Assembly (NCBI RefSeq): GCF_019029495.1
Contig: NZ_JAERQM010000008.1
Coordinates: forward strand, 124,001-188,000
Direction of reading: 5' to 3'
DNA: 64,000 nucleotides
Source of the DNA: Falsiroseomonas oleicola
GTDB lineage: Bacteria; Pseudomonadota; Alphaproteobacteria; Acetobacterales; Acetobacteraceae
The notes below the pieces were generated by a model, which was given only the letters and a program-made list of their open reading frames with translations, did not search any database and was not told the DNA's origin. The translations under genes and the position numbers were made by a program. How positions within the stretch are numbered: position 1 is the first letter of the stretch; each line of letters starts with the position of its first letter. This document shows, piece by piece, positions 47,254-56,236 of this stretch.

Positions 47254-48261
47254 ATGAAGCCCACCCTGCCCCGCCGCCACATGCTCGGCCTTGGCGCCGC
47301 CGCACTCGCCGCCCCTGCCTTGCTGCGCCCCGCCTGGGGCCAGACCACCGCGGCGCCCACCATCAACCGCAATGCCCGCGCCATCGTCGGCTTCCCGGCC
47401 GGCGGGTCGTCGGACGTCGTCACCCGCCTTTATGCCGACAAGCTGCGCGGCCTCTACGCGCCGAATGTGATCGTCGAGGGCCGCGTCGGCGCGGCGGGGC
47501 GCATCGCGGTGGAGGCGGTGAAATCGGGCGAGGCCGATGGCAGCATCTATCTCCAGACCCCCGCCTCCATGCTGACCCTGCAGCCGCATGTCTTCCCGCG
47601 GGAGGTGCGCTACGACGCGCTGACCGACCTGACCCCCGTCGCCACCGTCTGCACCTTCCCCTTCGCCATCGCCGTGCCCAGCACCCATCCGGCGAAGACG
47701 TTTCCGGAGCTGGTGGCCTGGATGAAGGCGCAGGCCGGCGATGTGCCCTTCGCCTCCCCGGCCGCTGGCTCCGCGCCGCACTTCATGGGCGTGATGCTGG
47801 GCAAGGCGATCGGGGTGCGGATGACGCATGTGCCCTATCGCGGCGCCGCGCCGGCGATGCAGGACCTGATCGGCGGGCGGCTGCCGATTTTCGTCGGCGT
47901 GCTGGGCGACATCTCCCCGCAGGAGGGCAGCGGGGCGCGGATGCTCGCCATCTCCTCGCCCGAGCGCAATCCGCGCTACCCCAACCTGCCGACCTTCGCC
48001 GAGCTGGGGCAGCCGGCGCTGACCAAGGATGAGTGGTTCGGCGTGCTGCTGCCGGCGAACACCCCGGCCGCCATCGTCAACGGCCTGCATGCCGGCATCA
48101 CCCAGGTGGCGCGGATGCCGGAGATCGTGGCGGCGCTGGACCGGCTGGAATACCTGCCCACCATCTCCGCCAGCCCCGCCGACTTCGCCGCCCGCATCCG
48201 GCGCGAGCGCCAGGAATGGGGCGAGATCGTGCGGGAGAGTGGGTTCCAGCCGGAAAACTGA
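47254..48261 (+). CDS. Bug/TctC-type extracytoplasmic solute-binding protein
   Basis: Periplasmic binding protein of the Bug (tripartite tricarboxylate transporter) family, 335 residues. A twin-arginine signal (RRHMLGLGAAALAAPALL) precedes the mature part, which begins with IVGFPAGGSSDVVTRLYADKL, the classical Bug loop. PFASPAAGSAPHFMGVMLG and VPYRGAAPAMQDLIGG are also typical. No TctA/TctB membrane genes are nearby, which is common. The ligand, probably a carboxylate, is unknown. The start is preceded by GAGGAGAACC. Confidence 0.9.
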   Translation: MKPTLPRRHMLGLGAAALAAPALLRPAWGQTTAAPTINRNARAIVGFPAGGSSDVVTRLYADKLRGLYAPNVIVEGRVGAAGRIAVEAVKSGEADGSIYLQTPASMLTLQPHVFPREVRYDALTDLTPVATVCTFPFAIAVPSTHPAKTFPELVAWMKAQAGDVPFASPAAGSAPHFMGVMLGKAIGVRMTHVPYRGAAPAMQDLIGGRLPIFVGVLGDISPQEGSGARMLAISSPERNPRYPNLPTFAELGQPALTKDEWFGVLLPANTPAAIVNGLHAGITQVARMPEIVAALDRLEYLPTISASPADFAARIRRERQEWGEIVRESGFQPEN

Positions 48262-48269
48262 TTCTTCCG

Positions 48270-48300
48270 AATCCCGGCCTCCTGCGGGGGGGCCGGGGTT
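48270..48300. terminator. Terminator-like stem between convergent genes
   Basis: AATCCCGGCC pairs with GGCCGGGGTT around an 11-nt loop (one G-U pair). It fills the gap between the Bug gene (+) and the glycosyltransferase (-). There is no T-run, but position and strength suggest a shared terminator. Confidence 0.4.
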
Positions 48301-49304
48301 CAGCCCGGAGGCTGCGCTTCGCTCGGCACGTGGCGCTCCACGATGTACAGCGGCCGGCGCTTGGTCTCGTTGAAGACCCGGCCGAGATATTCGCCGATGA
48401 TGCCCAGCGTCATCAGCTGCACGCCGCCGAGGAACAGCACCACCGCCATCAGGCTGGGATAGCCGGCCACCGGATTGCCGAACAGGATGGTGCGGATGAT
48501 GAGCTGCACGCCGTAGATGACGGCGCCGAAGGCGGTGAACAGGCCGAGATAGGTGGCGACCTTCAGCGGCCCGACGGTGAAGGCCGTGATCCCCTCCAGC
48601 GACAGGTTCCACAGCCGCCAGTAGTTCCACTTCGTCTCCCCGGCCGCGCGCGGCGCGCGGTCATACAGCACCGGGATGGAGGGGAAGCCGACCCAGGCGA
48701 ACAGCCCCTTCATGAAGCGGTGCTGTTCGCGCAGCGCCAGCAGCGCATCCAAGGCGCGGCGGCTCATCAGCCGGAAATCGCCGGTGTCGGCGGGCAGGTC
48801 CACCTTGCCACCGATGCGCTTCATCACCCGGTAGAAGGCGGCGGCCGTGGCCTTCTTCAGCCAGGTCTCCCCTTCCCGCGCGCGGCGCCTGGCATAGGCG
48901 ACGTCAAAACCCTGGCGCCAGGCGGCGACGAGGTCCGGAATCACCTCCGGCGGGTCCTGGAGGTCGGCATCGATGACGATGACGGCCTGTTCCGCCGCCG
49001 CATGGTCGAGCCCCGCGGTCAGGGCGATTTCCTTGCCGAAGTTGCGGCTGAGATTGACCACGGCCACCCGGCTGTCCTGCGCCCGCAGCGCCAGCATCAG
49101 CGCCAGCGTGCCGTCGCGGGAGCCGTCATTCACATAGACCACCTCCCACGGCAGGCCGATGGCCTCCATCACCGGCACCAGCCGGGCGTGGAAGGCGGGC
49201 AGCACCTCCTGCTCATCATAGGCGGGCACGACGACGGAGAGCGCCGGGCGGGCCAGGGTGGCGGCCTGCAGTGCGGGGGGATAGGGGGCGAGATCGCTGG
49301 GCAT
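48300..49304 (-). CDS. Family 2 glycosyltransferase, membrane-anchored (GtrB/ArnC-like)
   Basis: Polyprenyl-phosphate glycosyltransferase, 334 residues from ATG 49304 (MPSDLAPYPPAL). The GT-A catalytic part has VVVPAYDEQEVLP, YVNDGSRDGT and DADLQDPPE (metal-binding DxD equivalent); QHRFMKGLFAWVGF follows. Two C-terminal hydrophobic segments (GLFTAFGAVIYGVQLIIRTIL and LMAVVLFLGGVQLMTLGII) anchor it in the membrane. It likely makes an undecaprenyl-phosphate sugar for lipid A or O-antigen decoration. The sugar is not predictable. Confidence 0.9.
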   Translation of the reverse strand: MPSDLAPYPPALQAATLARPALSVVVPAYDEQEVLPAFHARLVPVMEAIGLPWEVVYVNDGSRDGTLALMLALRAQDSRVAVVNLSRNFGKEIALTAGLDHAAAEQAVIVIDADLQDPPEVIPDLVAAWRQGFDVAYARRRAREGETWLKKATAAAFYRVMKRIGGKVDLPADTGDFRLMSRRALDALLALREQHRFMKGLFAWVGFPSIPVLYDRAPRAAGETKWNYWRLWNLSLEGITAFTVGPLKVATYLGLFTAFGAVIYGVQLIIRTILFGNPVAGYPSLMAVVLFLGGVQLMTLGIIGEYLGRVFNETKRRPLYIVERHVPSEAQPPG

Positions 49305-49361
49305 GGGGGCATTATGGCACGGGGTTGCGGCGAATCCGGGGCGGGGCGAGACTCCTCCGCG

Positions 49362-49817
49362 ATGAGCCCCCCCGCGCCGGCGACGATCCGGGACCTTCTT
49401 TCCTATCGCATCCACCGGCTGGCCAACGCGCTGAGCCGCGGGGCGGCGCGCCGCTACCGCCGCGATTTCGGTGTCAGCCTGATGGAATGGCGCATCCTGG
49501 CCCTGCTCGGCGGCTTCGCGCCTCTGACTTTGCGGGATCTGGCGCGGGAAAGCGGGCTGGACAAGGCGCAGGCTTCGCGCGCGGTGAAGGCGCTGGTGGC
49601 GCGGGGGCTGGTGGAACGCGCGGCCGGCGCCGATGCCCGCGAAGTGGCGCTGCGCCTTTCGCCGGAGGGGGCGCGGGTGCAGGACGGGCTGATGCAGGCG
49701 GCGCGGGAGCGCGACGCGGCGTTTCGCGGGGCACTGCCGGCGGAGACGCTGGCGGTGCTGGAGGAGGCGATTCGGGTGCTGCAGGCGGAGGCGCGAAGGC
49801 AGACGCCGAAGGGGTAG
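49362..49817 (+). CDS. MarR-family transcriptional regulator
   Basis: 151 residues from ATG 49362 (MSPPAPATIRDLLSY), divergent from the glycosyltransferase. The winged helix is LTLRDLARESGLDKAQASRAVKALVARGLVERAAGADAREVALRLS, with a C-terminal dimer helix rich in Ala and Arg. The frame is open far upstream but overlaps other genes. It has no ligand clue. It is distinct from the MarR protein at 43479 in sequence. Confidence 0.85.
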   Translation: MSPPAPATIRDLLSYRIHRLANALSRGAARRYRRDFGVSLMEWRILALLGGFAPLTLRDLARESGLDKAQASRAVKALVARGLVERAAGADAREVALRLSPEGARVQDGLMQAARERDAAFRGALPAETLAVLEEAIRVLQAEARRQTPKG

Positions 49818-50305
49818 AGGGGGCCGGGCTGATGGCTCTGCAGGCTCAGCTCTCCCAATCAGAAAAGCGGGTCGGCGGCAAATACGCAGGCCGAGAGAAC
49901 GAGATCGGCGCGTCGGTCGGAGCAGATTGCGTTGCGGCGCCAATCCTTAAGACGCCAGAACATGCTCCGCCAATATTAGGAAAATTATCTTGCAAAATGC
50001 TCGCAGTTAGGCGATAGGAGAGCAGCCCTCGCCCGAAATGCGTCCTGAGCGCGGCTTGCCATATCAGGCTCATCCTCGACCGGATGGCGCGCGCTGGCTC
50101 CCGCCTCTTCGACGCCTGGGATTAGCGTGTGGTCGAAAGCCATTGCAGTCAGCCAAGGGCCATCAGGGCGCTTCGACGGCGACCGTCAGCATTCCACCTC
50201 TGCCGACAGCCTCGCGCTGAAAGGCACCACCCAGGTCAGAATTTATGCCTAATTTATCATGCTCGAAAGGTGCCAACGCCCTCTCGACAGCGGAGATTTG
50301 TGCGC
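49818..50305. other. 488-bp gap at the start of the toxin island
   Basis: More AT-rich than its surroundings in two places: around 49974-50015 (AATATTAGGAAAATTATC) and 50240-50262 (AATTTATGCCTAATTTATC). I see no gene, transposase remnant or terminal repeat in either strand. The second patch, about 40 bp upstream of the toxin gene, may contain its promoter. Confidence 0.4.
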
Positions 50306-51118
50306 ATGTCAGACAAGGTGCCCATCGACGCTGCCGGCCTTCGCGCCGCCGTCTCGGACCAAAGATATTGGCAGGCAGGCCATCCCGAGCGTGATGCCTG
50401 GCGCGCCTGGGTCACTGACGGATTTCAGGCCATGTATGGTGGTGACGCTCGGCCGAGCAGCGGTGTCGTTCATGTCCGCGCCTATGTCCGCAACGGCCAG
50501 CCCGTCGCAGCACATACTCGCGGTGCTCCCGCGTCCGGCGACGAAGGTGGCATCGATGATCGGATCGGTCAGCCAGCGCGCGATGGGCAAATTGAAACGC
50601 CGGGACCCGTGGATGTTGGGTTTCGTGGCCTGATGCTTCGTCGTCGAAATCTTTTAAACGACGCCCTGGTCGTGCCCGCGATGGCTCGACGACCGGAAAA
50701 TGGGGTCGTGGGTGGTCGCTCAGGCGTCATCCCAGAAGGCGGCGGTGGGGGTGGTGGTTATCGGCCTCCCGGTTCGCGTGGTCCGGCGCAAGTACCTCAG
50801 GCTCCCACCGTCTCTCGACGCGGCCAGGAACTCGTGGACATGGTTGCGCCAGGAGGGCAACCGATTGGATCGCAGCGGGGCGGGGCAGAAGCCAATATCC
50901 GCACCCTGCCCGGAGGGCAGGCGGGGGCCGAGGCGATGCTCGGACGACTGACGCAGGGCAGGGGTGCCGTTGATATCACCCCGCGGGGGCATCCGGGGCG
51001 GATGTACCGCCTCGATGACGGTACCATCATCGGGTATCGGCCATCCACGTCGAGCGGTAGCCCTTCGATCGACCTCAACATCCCTGGCTTTACCTCCGTT
51101 CGGAAACTTCATTTTTGA
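50306..51118 (+). CDS. Probable polymorphic-type toxin with C-terminal toxin domain
   Basis: 270 residues from ATG 50306 (MSDKVPIDAAGLRAAVSDQRYW), with GGAG upstream; the open frame upstream of it is probably not coding. The N-terminal 90 residues (QAGHPERDAWRAWVTDGFQ, VHVRAYVRNGQPVAAHTR) form a compact domain of a type I associate with phage- or secretion-linked proteins. A Gly/Pro-rich hinge follows (about 140-200). The last 80 residues, with RMYRLDDGTIIGYRPSTSSG and PSIDLNIPGF near the end, resemble C-terminal toxin domains with a short RPS-type core. The neighbouring gene looks like an immunity protein. Activity and target are unknown. Confidence 0.55.
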   Translation: MSDKVPIDAAGLRAAVSDQRYWQAGHPERDAWRAWVTDGFQAMYGGDARPSSGVVHVRAYVRNGQPVAAHTRGAPASGDEGGIDDRIGQPARDGQIETPGPVDVGFRGLMLRRRNLLNDALVVPAMARRPENGVVGGRSGVIPEGGGGGGGYRPPGSRGPAQVPQAPTVSRRGQELVDMVAPGGQPIGSQRGGAEANIRTLPGGQAGAEAMLGRLTQGRGAVDITPRGHPGRMYRLDDGTIIGYRPSTSSGSPSIDLNIPGFTSVRKLHF

Positions 51119-51129
51119 AGGACGTCAAA

Positions 51130-51450
51130 ATGACCACCATGAGGGACCAGACTTCGCGGTTCTGGGAATATGCCAAGACTGACGACGTGACCTTTCCGAG
51201 TGTTCTCGACGCCCTGCGCGATCTCACTGAGGTCCCGCCAGGCAACGATGACACCGAGCGCATGCTGCATTTCGTCGGCCTTATGCTCGACCAAGGCTTC
51301 GTCCCCGTGTCTAGTCCCTACGCCGATCCGCCCAGCGCGCCATGGCCCGAACAGGGCAATGCCGACGTGTTGCAACGGCTGCGCCAAGAGTGGGAAGCCC
51401 TGGATCACGACGTCACCTTTCTCGACCTGTGCTGGTTTCATAGGCCATGA
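51130..51450 (+). CDS. Probable immunity protein for the upstream toxin
   Basis: 106 residues from ATG 51130 (MTTMRDQTSRFWEYAKTDDV), after AAGGA. It is acidic and Trp/Phe-containing: RFWEYAKTDDVTFPSVLDAL, LRQEWEALDHDVTFLDLCWF. Small acidic proteins ending in a W/E-rich W(E)ALG-type segment with DLCWF are frequent as immunity proteins downstream of contact or Rhs toxins. The start is 12 bp after the toxin stop, so they are co-transcribed. The function is inferred from position and composition. Confidence 0.55.
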   Translation: MTTMRDQTSRFWEYAKTDDVTFPSVLDALRDLTEVPPGNDDTERMLHFVGLMLDQGFVPVSSPYADPPSAPWPEQGNADVLQRLRQEWEALDHDVTFLDLCWFHRP

Positions 51451-51609
51451 CTGCGGTCGAGCAGGCAAACGGCCCGGCTACACCGCGCGCTCGCCTCGCA
51501 GATGATCTGTGCTGAAAGCCCCACGTGGCCGAGCCTTGGCATCGCGCGCATCAATGGTGGGCTCTGGTCGCTCACTGGATAGCCTCAATCCTACTATTGG
51601 GCAGTGCTC

Positions 51610-52566
51610 TCACCGCGAACAAGCCGCCCCCCCCAGCACGCAAAACTTCGCGCAATGCGGGTGGTTCAGCGCCACCGGCCGGGCCGCCTCCGCCAGTGTC
51701 GCCCCCAGTTCGAATTGCGGGTCGTAGGGCAGCAGCGTGCAGGCCACCACCGCGGGGCGCGCCGCGCCGCGCCGCTTCACCACCATGCGGGAAGATGCGC
51801 ACATCATCTGGTCCGGATGCTTGCCCAATATACCCCAGCAGGCCTCGGTGATCTCCGGCACATCCACGGTGGCGTCCATTTCGGGGAACAGCATCAGCGC
51901 CACCGGGTCGGCGGCGTCCAGCGGAATGGCGAACTCGGAAAAGAGGCGGGCGAAGCCGGCGCGCATCGCCGCCTCATCCTCCCCGCCAAAGCTGGCGCGG
52001 CCGGCGACGTTGATTCGAAAACCTTCGCGCGCCAGCCAGCGCAGGCCTTCCATGGCCAGGACGAAGCTGCCCTCCCCCCGCTCGAAGTCGTGATGCGCGG
52101 CGGTGTGGTGGTCCAGGCTGACGCGCAGCACCAGGCGGTCCGGCCCGAAGCGGTCGCGCAGCGCCAGCAGCCCGGCCGCGCGGCGCGTCATCGGTCGCAT
52201 GGCATTGGTCAGCACCAAGGCGCGCAGGTCGCCGGGGCGGGCCAGCACATCGGCCAGCATCGGCAGCATGTCCGGGTTCATGAAGGGCTCGCCGCCGGTG
52301 AAGCCCACCTCCCGCAGGCCATCGGCCTCATCGAGGTAGGCGGCGACCTCGGCGGCGGTCAGATAGACCAGCGCATCGTTGCGCGGGCTGCTTTCGATGT
52401 AGCAGGCGCGGCAGGTGATGTTGCACAGCGTGCCGGTGTTGAACCACAGCGTCTCCAGCCCCGCCAGCGCCACCGTCGCCCGGCGCTCCCCCTTGGCGGT
52501 GACCCGCGGGTCCTGGAATTTCCCGGGGGCGAGCGGGCGCGGCAGGGTCTGGGTGAGGTTCGACAA
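51610..52566 (-). CDS. Radical SAM protein
   Basis: 318 residues. The [4Fe-4S] motif is CNITCRACY, with C48, C52 and C55, followed by a partial TIM barrel: REVGFTGGEPFMNPDML (SAM-binding GGEP), VLTNAMRPMTRRAA and LVLRVSLDHHTAAHHD. A C-terminal Cys region, CTLLPYDPQF and CAKFCVLGGAACS, could hold an extra cluster. It has no obvious precursor peptide beside it. The reaction is unknown. It is on the opposite strand to the toxin pair and the tRNA. Confidence 0.88.
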   Translation of the reverse strand: MSNLTQTLPRPLAPGKFQDPRVTAKGERRATVALAGLETLWFNTGTLCNITCRACYIESSPRNDALVYLTAAEVAAYLDEADGLREVGFTGGEPFMNPDMLPMLADVLARPGDLRALVLTNAMRPMTRRAAGLLALRDRFGPDRLVLRVSLDHHTAAHHDFERGEGSFVLAMEGLRWLAREGFRINVAGRASFGGEDEAAMRAGFARLFSEFAIPLDAADPVALMLFPEMDATVDVPEITEACWGILGKHPDQMMCASSRMVVKRRGAARPAVVACTLLPYDPQFELGATLAEAARPVALNHPHCAKFCVLGGAACSR

Positions 52567-52747
52567 GCTGCGGTCCTTGCAGAGAGGCTGTTCGGGCTTC
52601 GCCGGGCCAGGTGGGCCGGTTACGCGCGGACCTAGCCTATCTGGCCTCGCCGCCGAAGGATGCCAGCTTTTGCGATGCGGAACGCCCCGACAGGGGTTGC
52701 GGCGGCCCGGCTGAACGGCTACGAACCGGCACCCTAAGCACCGGTAC

Positions 52748-52822
<75 letters not shown>

Positions 52823-52892
52823 CGCTTCCCCATTGTTTGGCGTCCCCTTTGCCCCCGGCGAGAGCACGCGCGGCTGTGCAGCCGGCCGCCGC

Positions 52893-54593
52893 TCAGCTCG
52901 CGATGGCATAGGCCGGGCGGCGCGGGTCGGCGCCGGCGGCCATCAGGCCGGTGGCCGGATCGGTGCGGATCGCCTCCACACTGCCGGCGGCATAGGCCCA
53001 TTCGGGCCAGGTCTGAATCTCATGGCCCAGCGCCGTCAGCGCGGCGCGGGTCTCCGCCGGGATGCGCGATTCCACCGCCAGCTTGCGCGGGAAATACTCG
53101 AAAGGCGCGAAGGAGGACGGGAAGGCGTAGGTCGCGATGCGCGGCGGCTCGATGGCCTCCTGCACCTCCATGCCGAAATGCAGCACGTTGAGCAGCACCT
53201 GAAGCATGGACTGCACCTGCACATCGCCGCCCGGCGTGCCGAAGGGCATGACGCCGCCATCGGCCAGCACCGCCAGCGCCGGGTTCGGCGTCAGCCTTGG
53301 CCGCTTGCCGGGCGCCACGCCGCAGGGATGCGCCGGATCGACCCGGCTCTGCGATCCGCGCGCGGAAGGCACGATGCCGAGGCCCGGCACCACCGGCGAA
53401 TTCCACGAACCGTCGGAGGGTGTGGCGCTGAAGGCATTGCCCCAGCGGTCCATGACGCAGACATAGGAGGTGTCGGCCTCCACCTCCGGCGGCTTTTCGC
53501 GGATCGGCGGGGGCAGTTCCGTGCCGTTGCCGATCAGCGGCGGCGGCATGTCCGGGCAGGCCGCATCGCCCCGGAAGCCGGCGGCGCGGGCGGCGAGGTG
53601 GGGGGCGGAGAGCAGCGCCTCCAGCGGCACATCCACCATCGCCGGATCGCCGAAATGGTATTCGCGATCGGCCAGCGCAGCCTTCAATGCCTCCGCGATC
53701 ACATGCAGATATTCGGCGCTGTTATGCGCCATTCCCGAAAAACCGATGCGCTCGGCGATCAGCAGTGCTTCCAGCAGCGCCGGCCCCTGGCACCAGGGGC
53801 CGCAGGTGGAGATGGCATGGCCGCGCCACATCCGCGTCACCGCCGGCTCGATGCGGCTGCGGAAGTTGGCAAGGTCGTCGCGCGAGAGGTAGCCGCCCTG
53901 CTCCTGCTGGAAGGCGACGATCCGGGCCGCGATGTCGCCCTTGTAGAAGGCGGCATGGGCGGCGGCGAGACCCGTGGCGCGGTCGCCCCCGGCGGCGGCT
54001 TCCTGGTCCACCATATAGCTCAGCATGGCGGCGAGGTCGGTCTGCACAAATTTCTCGCCGACCGCCGGCGCGCGTCCGCCGGGCAGGTAGATCGCGGCCG
54101 TGCTGGGCCAGCGCATATAGGACTCGAATTTCTGCACCAGGTTCTTCGCCATGGTCGGGTGCATGGCAAAGCCATCCCGCGCATGGCGGATGGCGGCGCC
54201 GGCGACCTCGCCGAAGGTCATGGTGCCGTGGCGTTGCAGCGCGGTGATCCAGGCATCGGGCGCCGCCGGCACCACGGTGCGCAGCACGCCCGGCGGCATC
54301 TTTCCGGCGTGCTCACGCAGGAACAGGTCGGCGGGGAAGGACATCGGCCAGTGGCCGAGGCCGGCGATGGTCTCCACCTCGCCGGCGGCGGTCCGCAAAA
54401 TGATCGGCGCGACGCCCGCGACATTGACGATGTCCGACTGCACCACGCCGAGGGTGATGCCGGCCGCCACCCCCGCATCGATGGCATTGCCACCGGCTTC
54501 CAGCACCGCATGGCCGGCGGCGGTGGCCAGGTAATGCCCTGCGGAGACCGCGTGGCGGGTGCCGTAGAGGGTGGGCCGGCCGGTCACGGTCAC
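52893..54593 (-). CDS. ggt: Gamma-glutamyltransferase
   Basis: N-terminal-nucleophile hydrolase that transfers or hydrolyses gamma-glutamyl groups (for example of glutathione). It has 566 residues, starting at GTG 54593 in a GTGA overlap with the binding-protein stop. The self-processing Thr is T375 in EADTSYVCVMDRWGNAFSAT; the N-terminal HAVSAGHYLATAAGHAVLEAGGNAIDA is typical. No signal peptide is visible, so it may stay cytoplasmic, which is unusual. Its operon partners are a peptide-type binding protein and an FAD oxidase. Confidence 0.92.
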   Translation of the reverse strand: MTVTGRPTLYGTRHAVSAGHYLATAAGHAVLEAGGNAIDAGVAAGITLGVVQSDIVNVAGVAPIILRTAAGEVETIAGLGHWPMSFPADLFLREHAGKMPPGVLRTVVPAAPDAWITALQRHGTMTFGEVAGAAIRHARDGFAMHPTMAKNLVQKFESYMRWPSTAAIYLPGGRAPAVGEKFVQTDLAAMLSYMVDQEAAAGGDRATGLAAAHAAFYKGDIAARIVAFQQEQGGYLSRDDLANFRSRIEPAVTRMWRGHAISTCGPWCQGPALLEALLIAERIGFSGMAHNSAEYLHVIAEALKAALADREYHFGDPAMVDVPLEALLSAPHLAARAAGFRGDAACPDMPPPLIGNGTELPPPIREKPPEVEADTSYVCVMDRWGNAFSATPSDGSWNSPVVPGLGIVPSARGSQSRVDPAHPCGVAPGKRPRLTPNPALAVLADGGVMPFGTPGGDVQVQSMLQVLLNVLHFGMEVQEAIEPPRIATYAFPSSFAPFEYFPRKLAVESRIPAETRAALTALGHEIQTWPEWAYAAGSVEAIRTDPATGLMAAGADPRRPAYAIAS

Positions 54594-56236
54594 TGCGCCG
54601 GGCGCGCGTGGACGGCGACCACCTGCTCATCCATTCGCGGCGTATAGGTGATGCCGCGCCGTGTGCCGATGGCCGACATCTGCACATAGAGCGGGATTTG
54701 CACATGCAGGTCCTGCACCTGGTGCATCGCCTGGCGGACGGCGGCCTCACGCCCGTCATCCATCCGCACCATCACCTCCCGCACCACGGCATCCACCGCC
54801 GGGTCGCTGAAGCCGCTGCGGTTCGCGCCGCCGAGGTTCCGCGGCACGTCGCGCGTGTGGAAGGAGGTGGAGAGCACATAGGTCGCATCGCCGGAGGAGA
54901 AGGACCGGCCGACGAAATGCATCGGCAGCAGCACGCGGGCGGGGCGGATGCGCGGGAAGAACACCGTGCTCGGCGTGACATCCACATTCATCTTCAGCCC
55001 GGCACGCGCCAGCATCTGGCCGACGGCCTGGCAGATGCGCGCGTCGTTCACGTAGCGGTCGTTGGAGCAGGAGATGGTCAGGCCGAAGCCATCCGGAAAG
55101 CCGGCCTCCGCCAGCAGGCGGCGCGCGCCGGCCACATCGGCGGGCGGCACCGGCACCGCCGGATCATAGCCGCCAAAACCCTCCGGCGTGAGCTGGCCGG
55201 AGGCGACGGCCTGGCCTTCCATGACGCGCTCGACCAGCGCGTTGCGGTCGATCGCCATGGACAGGGCGCGGCGGACGCGGACATCCGACATCGGGTTCAC
55301 CGGCAGCGGCTGGCCATGGCCATCGACCACCAACGGCAGCGGATCGGTCGCCACGTTCAGCGACAGATACATGATGCGATCGGTCGGCCGGCTGGCGATG
55401 TTCACCCGCCCTTCCCGCCGCAGGCGGGAGAGGTCGGTCAGCGGCACATCCTCGATCAGGTCGTAATCCCCGGCGAGAAGCCCGGCGAGCCGCGCGGCAT
55501 CATTGGCGATGACGCGAACCTCCACCTCGCTCCAGGCCGGCTTCGTGCCGTAATAGGAGTCGTTGCGCTGAAGCCGCATGCCGGTGGGCGACACGCCATT
55601 GCCGACGACGCGATAGGGGCCGGTGCCGATGGCGGCGCGGCCGCGGTTGAAATCCTCGGTGCTCGCATTCGCCGCGGCGCGGGCCGAGACGATGAAGACA
55701 TTCGTCATCTGGCCGGGGATCAGCGGATTCGGCTCGCTGGTGTGCAGGCGTACCGTCAGCGGATCGACGATCTCCACACGGGCGATGGTGCGCAGGTTGA
55801 TGGTATAGGGGCCGATATTGCCCGGCACGTTCGGAATGCGGGCGATGGAGAAGGCGATGTCTTCCGCCGTGAAGGGCGAGCCGTCATGGAAGGTGACGCC
55901 GGGGCGCAGCTTCAGCTCCCAGATGGTGGGCTCCACCGCGCGCCAGCTTTCCACCGCGCCGGGCACCTGGCGGCTGTTCTCGTCGCGGCTGATGACGGTG
56001 TCGTAGATGTGCCGGGCGGCGGCCATGTTCGGGCCGTTGAAGAAGAAATGCGGATCGATGCCGAAGGTCGATTGCGTCGCCATGGTCAGCGTCTGCGCGC
56101 CAGCGGGCGCGGCCAGCGGCAGGCACATCGCGCCCAGGGCGAGCAGCCGGGACAGGGTCTTGCGGCCCAGGGTCTTGCGGCCCAGGGTCTTGCGGCCCTG
56201 GGTCTTGCGGCCCAGGATCTTGCTGAACGACAGCAT
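54590..56236 (-). CDS. Peptide/nickel-type ABC solute-binding protein (SBP family 5)
   Basis: 548 residues from ATG 56236 (MLSFSKILGRKTQG). The N-terminus is unusual: four to five copies of a GRKTL-type pentapeptide precede a hydrophobic signal core (LLALGAMCLPLAAPAGAQ), making a long positive n-region. The mature part starts LTMATQSTFGIDPHFFFNGP and contains FHDGSPFTAEDIAFSI and DVRVRRALSMAIDRNAL, all typical of SBP_bac_5. Permease and ATPase genes are not in the window. It overlaps the FAD oxidase stop by one base. Confidence 0.9.
   Translation of the reverse strand: MLSFSKILGRKTQGRKTLGRKTLGRKTLSRLLALGAMCLPLAAPAGAQTLTMATQSTFGIDPHFFFNGPNMAAARHIYDTVISRDENSRQVPGAVESWRAVEPTIWELKLRPGVTFHDGSPFTAEDIAFSIARIPNVPGNIGPYTINLRTIARVEIVDPLTVRLHTSEPNPLIPGQMTNVFIVSARAAANASTEDFNRGRAAIGTGPYRVVGNGVSPTGMRLQRNDSYYGTKPAWSEVEVRVIANDAARLAGLLAGDYDLIEDVPLTDLSRLRREGRVNIASRPTDRIMYLSLNVATDPLPLVVDGHGQPLPVNPMSDVRVRRALSMAIDRNALVERVMEGQAVASGQLTPEGFGGYDPAVPVPPADVAGARRLLAEAGFPDGFGLTISCSNDRYVNDARICQAVGQMLARAGLKMNVDVTPSTVFFPRIRPARVLLPMHFVGRSFSSGDATYVLSTSFHTRDVPRNLGGANRSGFSDPAVDAVVREVMVRMDDGREAAVRQAMHQVQDLHVQIPLYVQMSAIGTRRGITYTPRMDEQVVAVHARPAQ
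56153..56227 (-). repeat. 15-bp tandem repeat inside a signal-peptide coding region
   Basis: On the plus strand the 15-bp unit CAGGGTCTTGCGGCC occurs at 56153, 56168 and 56183, then with one change at 56198 (CTGG...) and a degraded unit at 56213. It encodes the repeated pentapeptide GRKTQ/GRKTL in frame, so gain or loss of units keeps the reading frame but changes the charge of the signal-peptide n-region. Confidence 0.85.

Noticed and set aside
49846-50073. Minus-strand frame in the gap before the toxin gene as a transposase remnant
   Set aside because: No catalytic motif, terminal repeat or family resemblance could be seen.
56153-56227. Tandem repeat as a CRISPR array
   Set aside because: Units are directly adjacent without spacers and lie in frame inside a gene.
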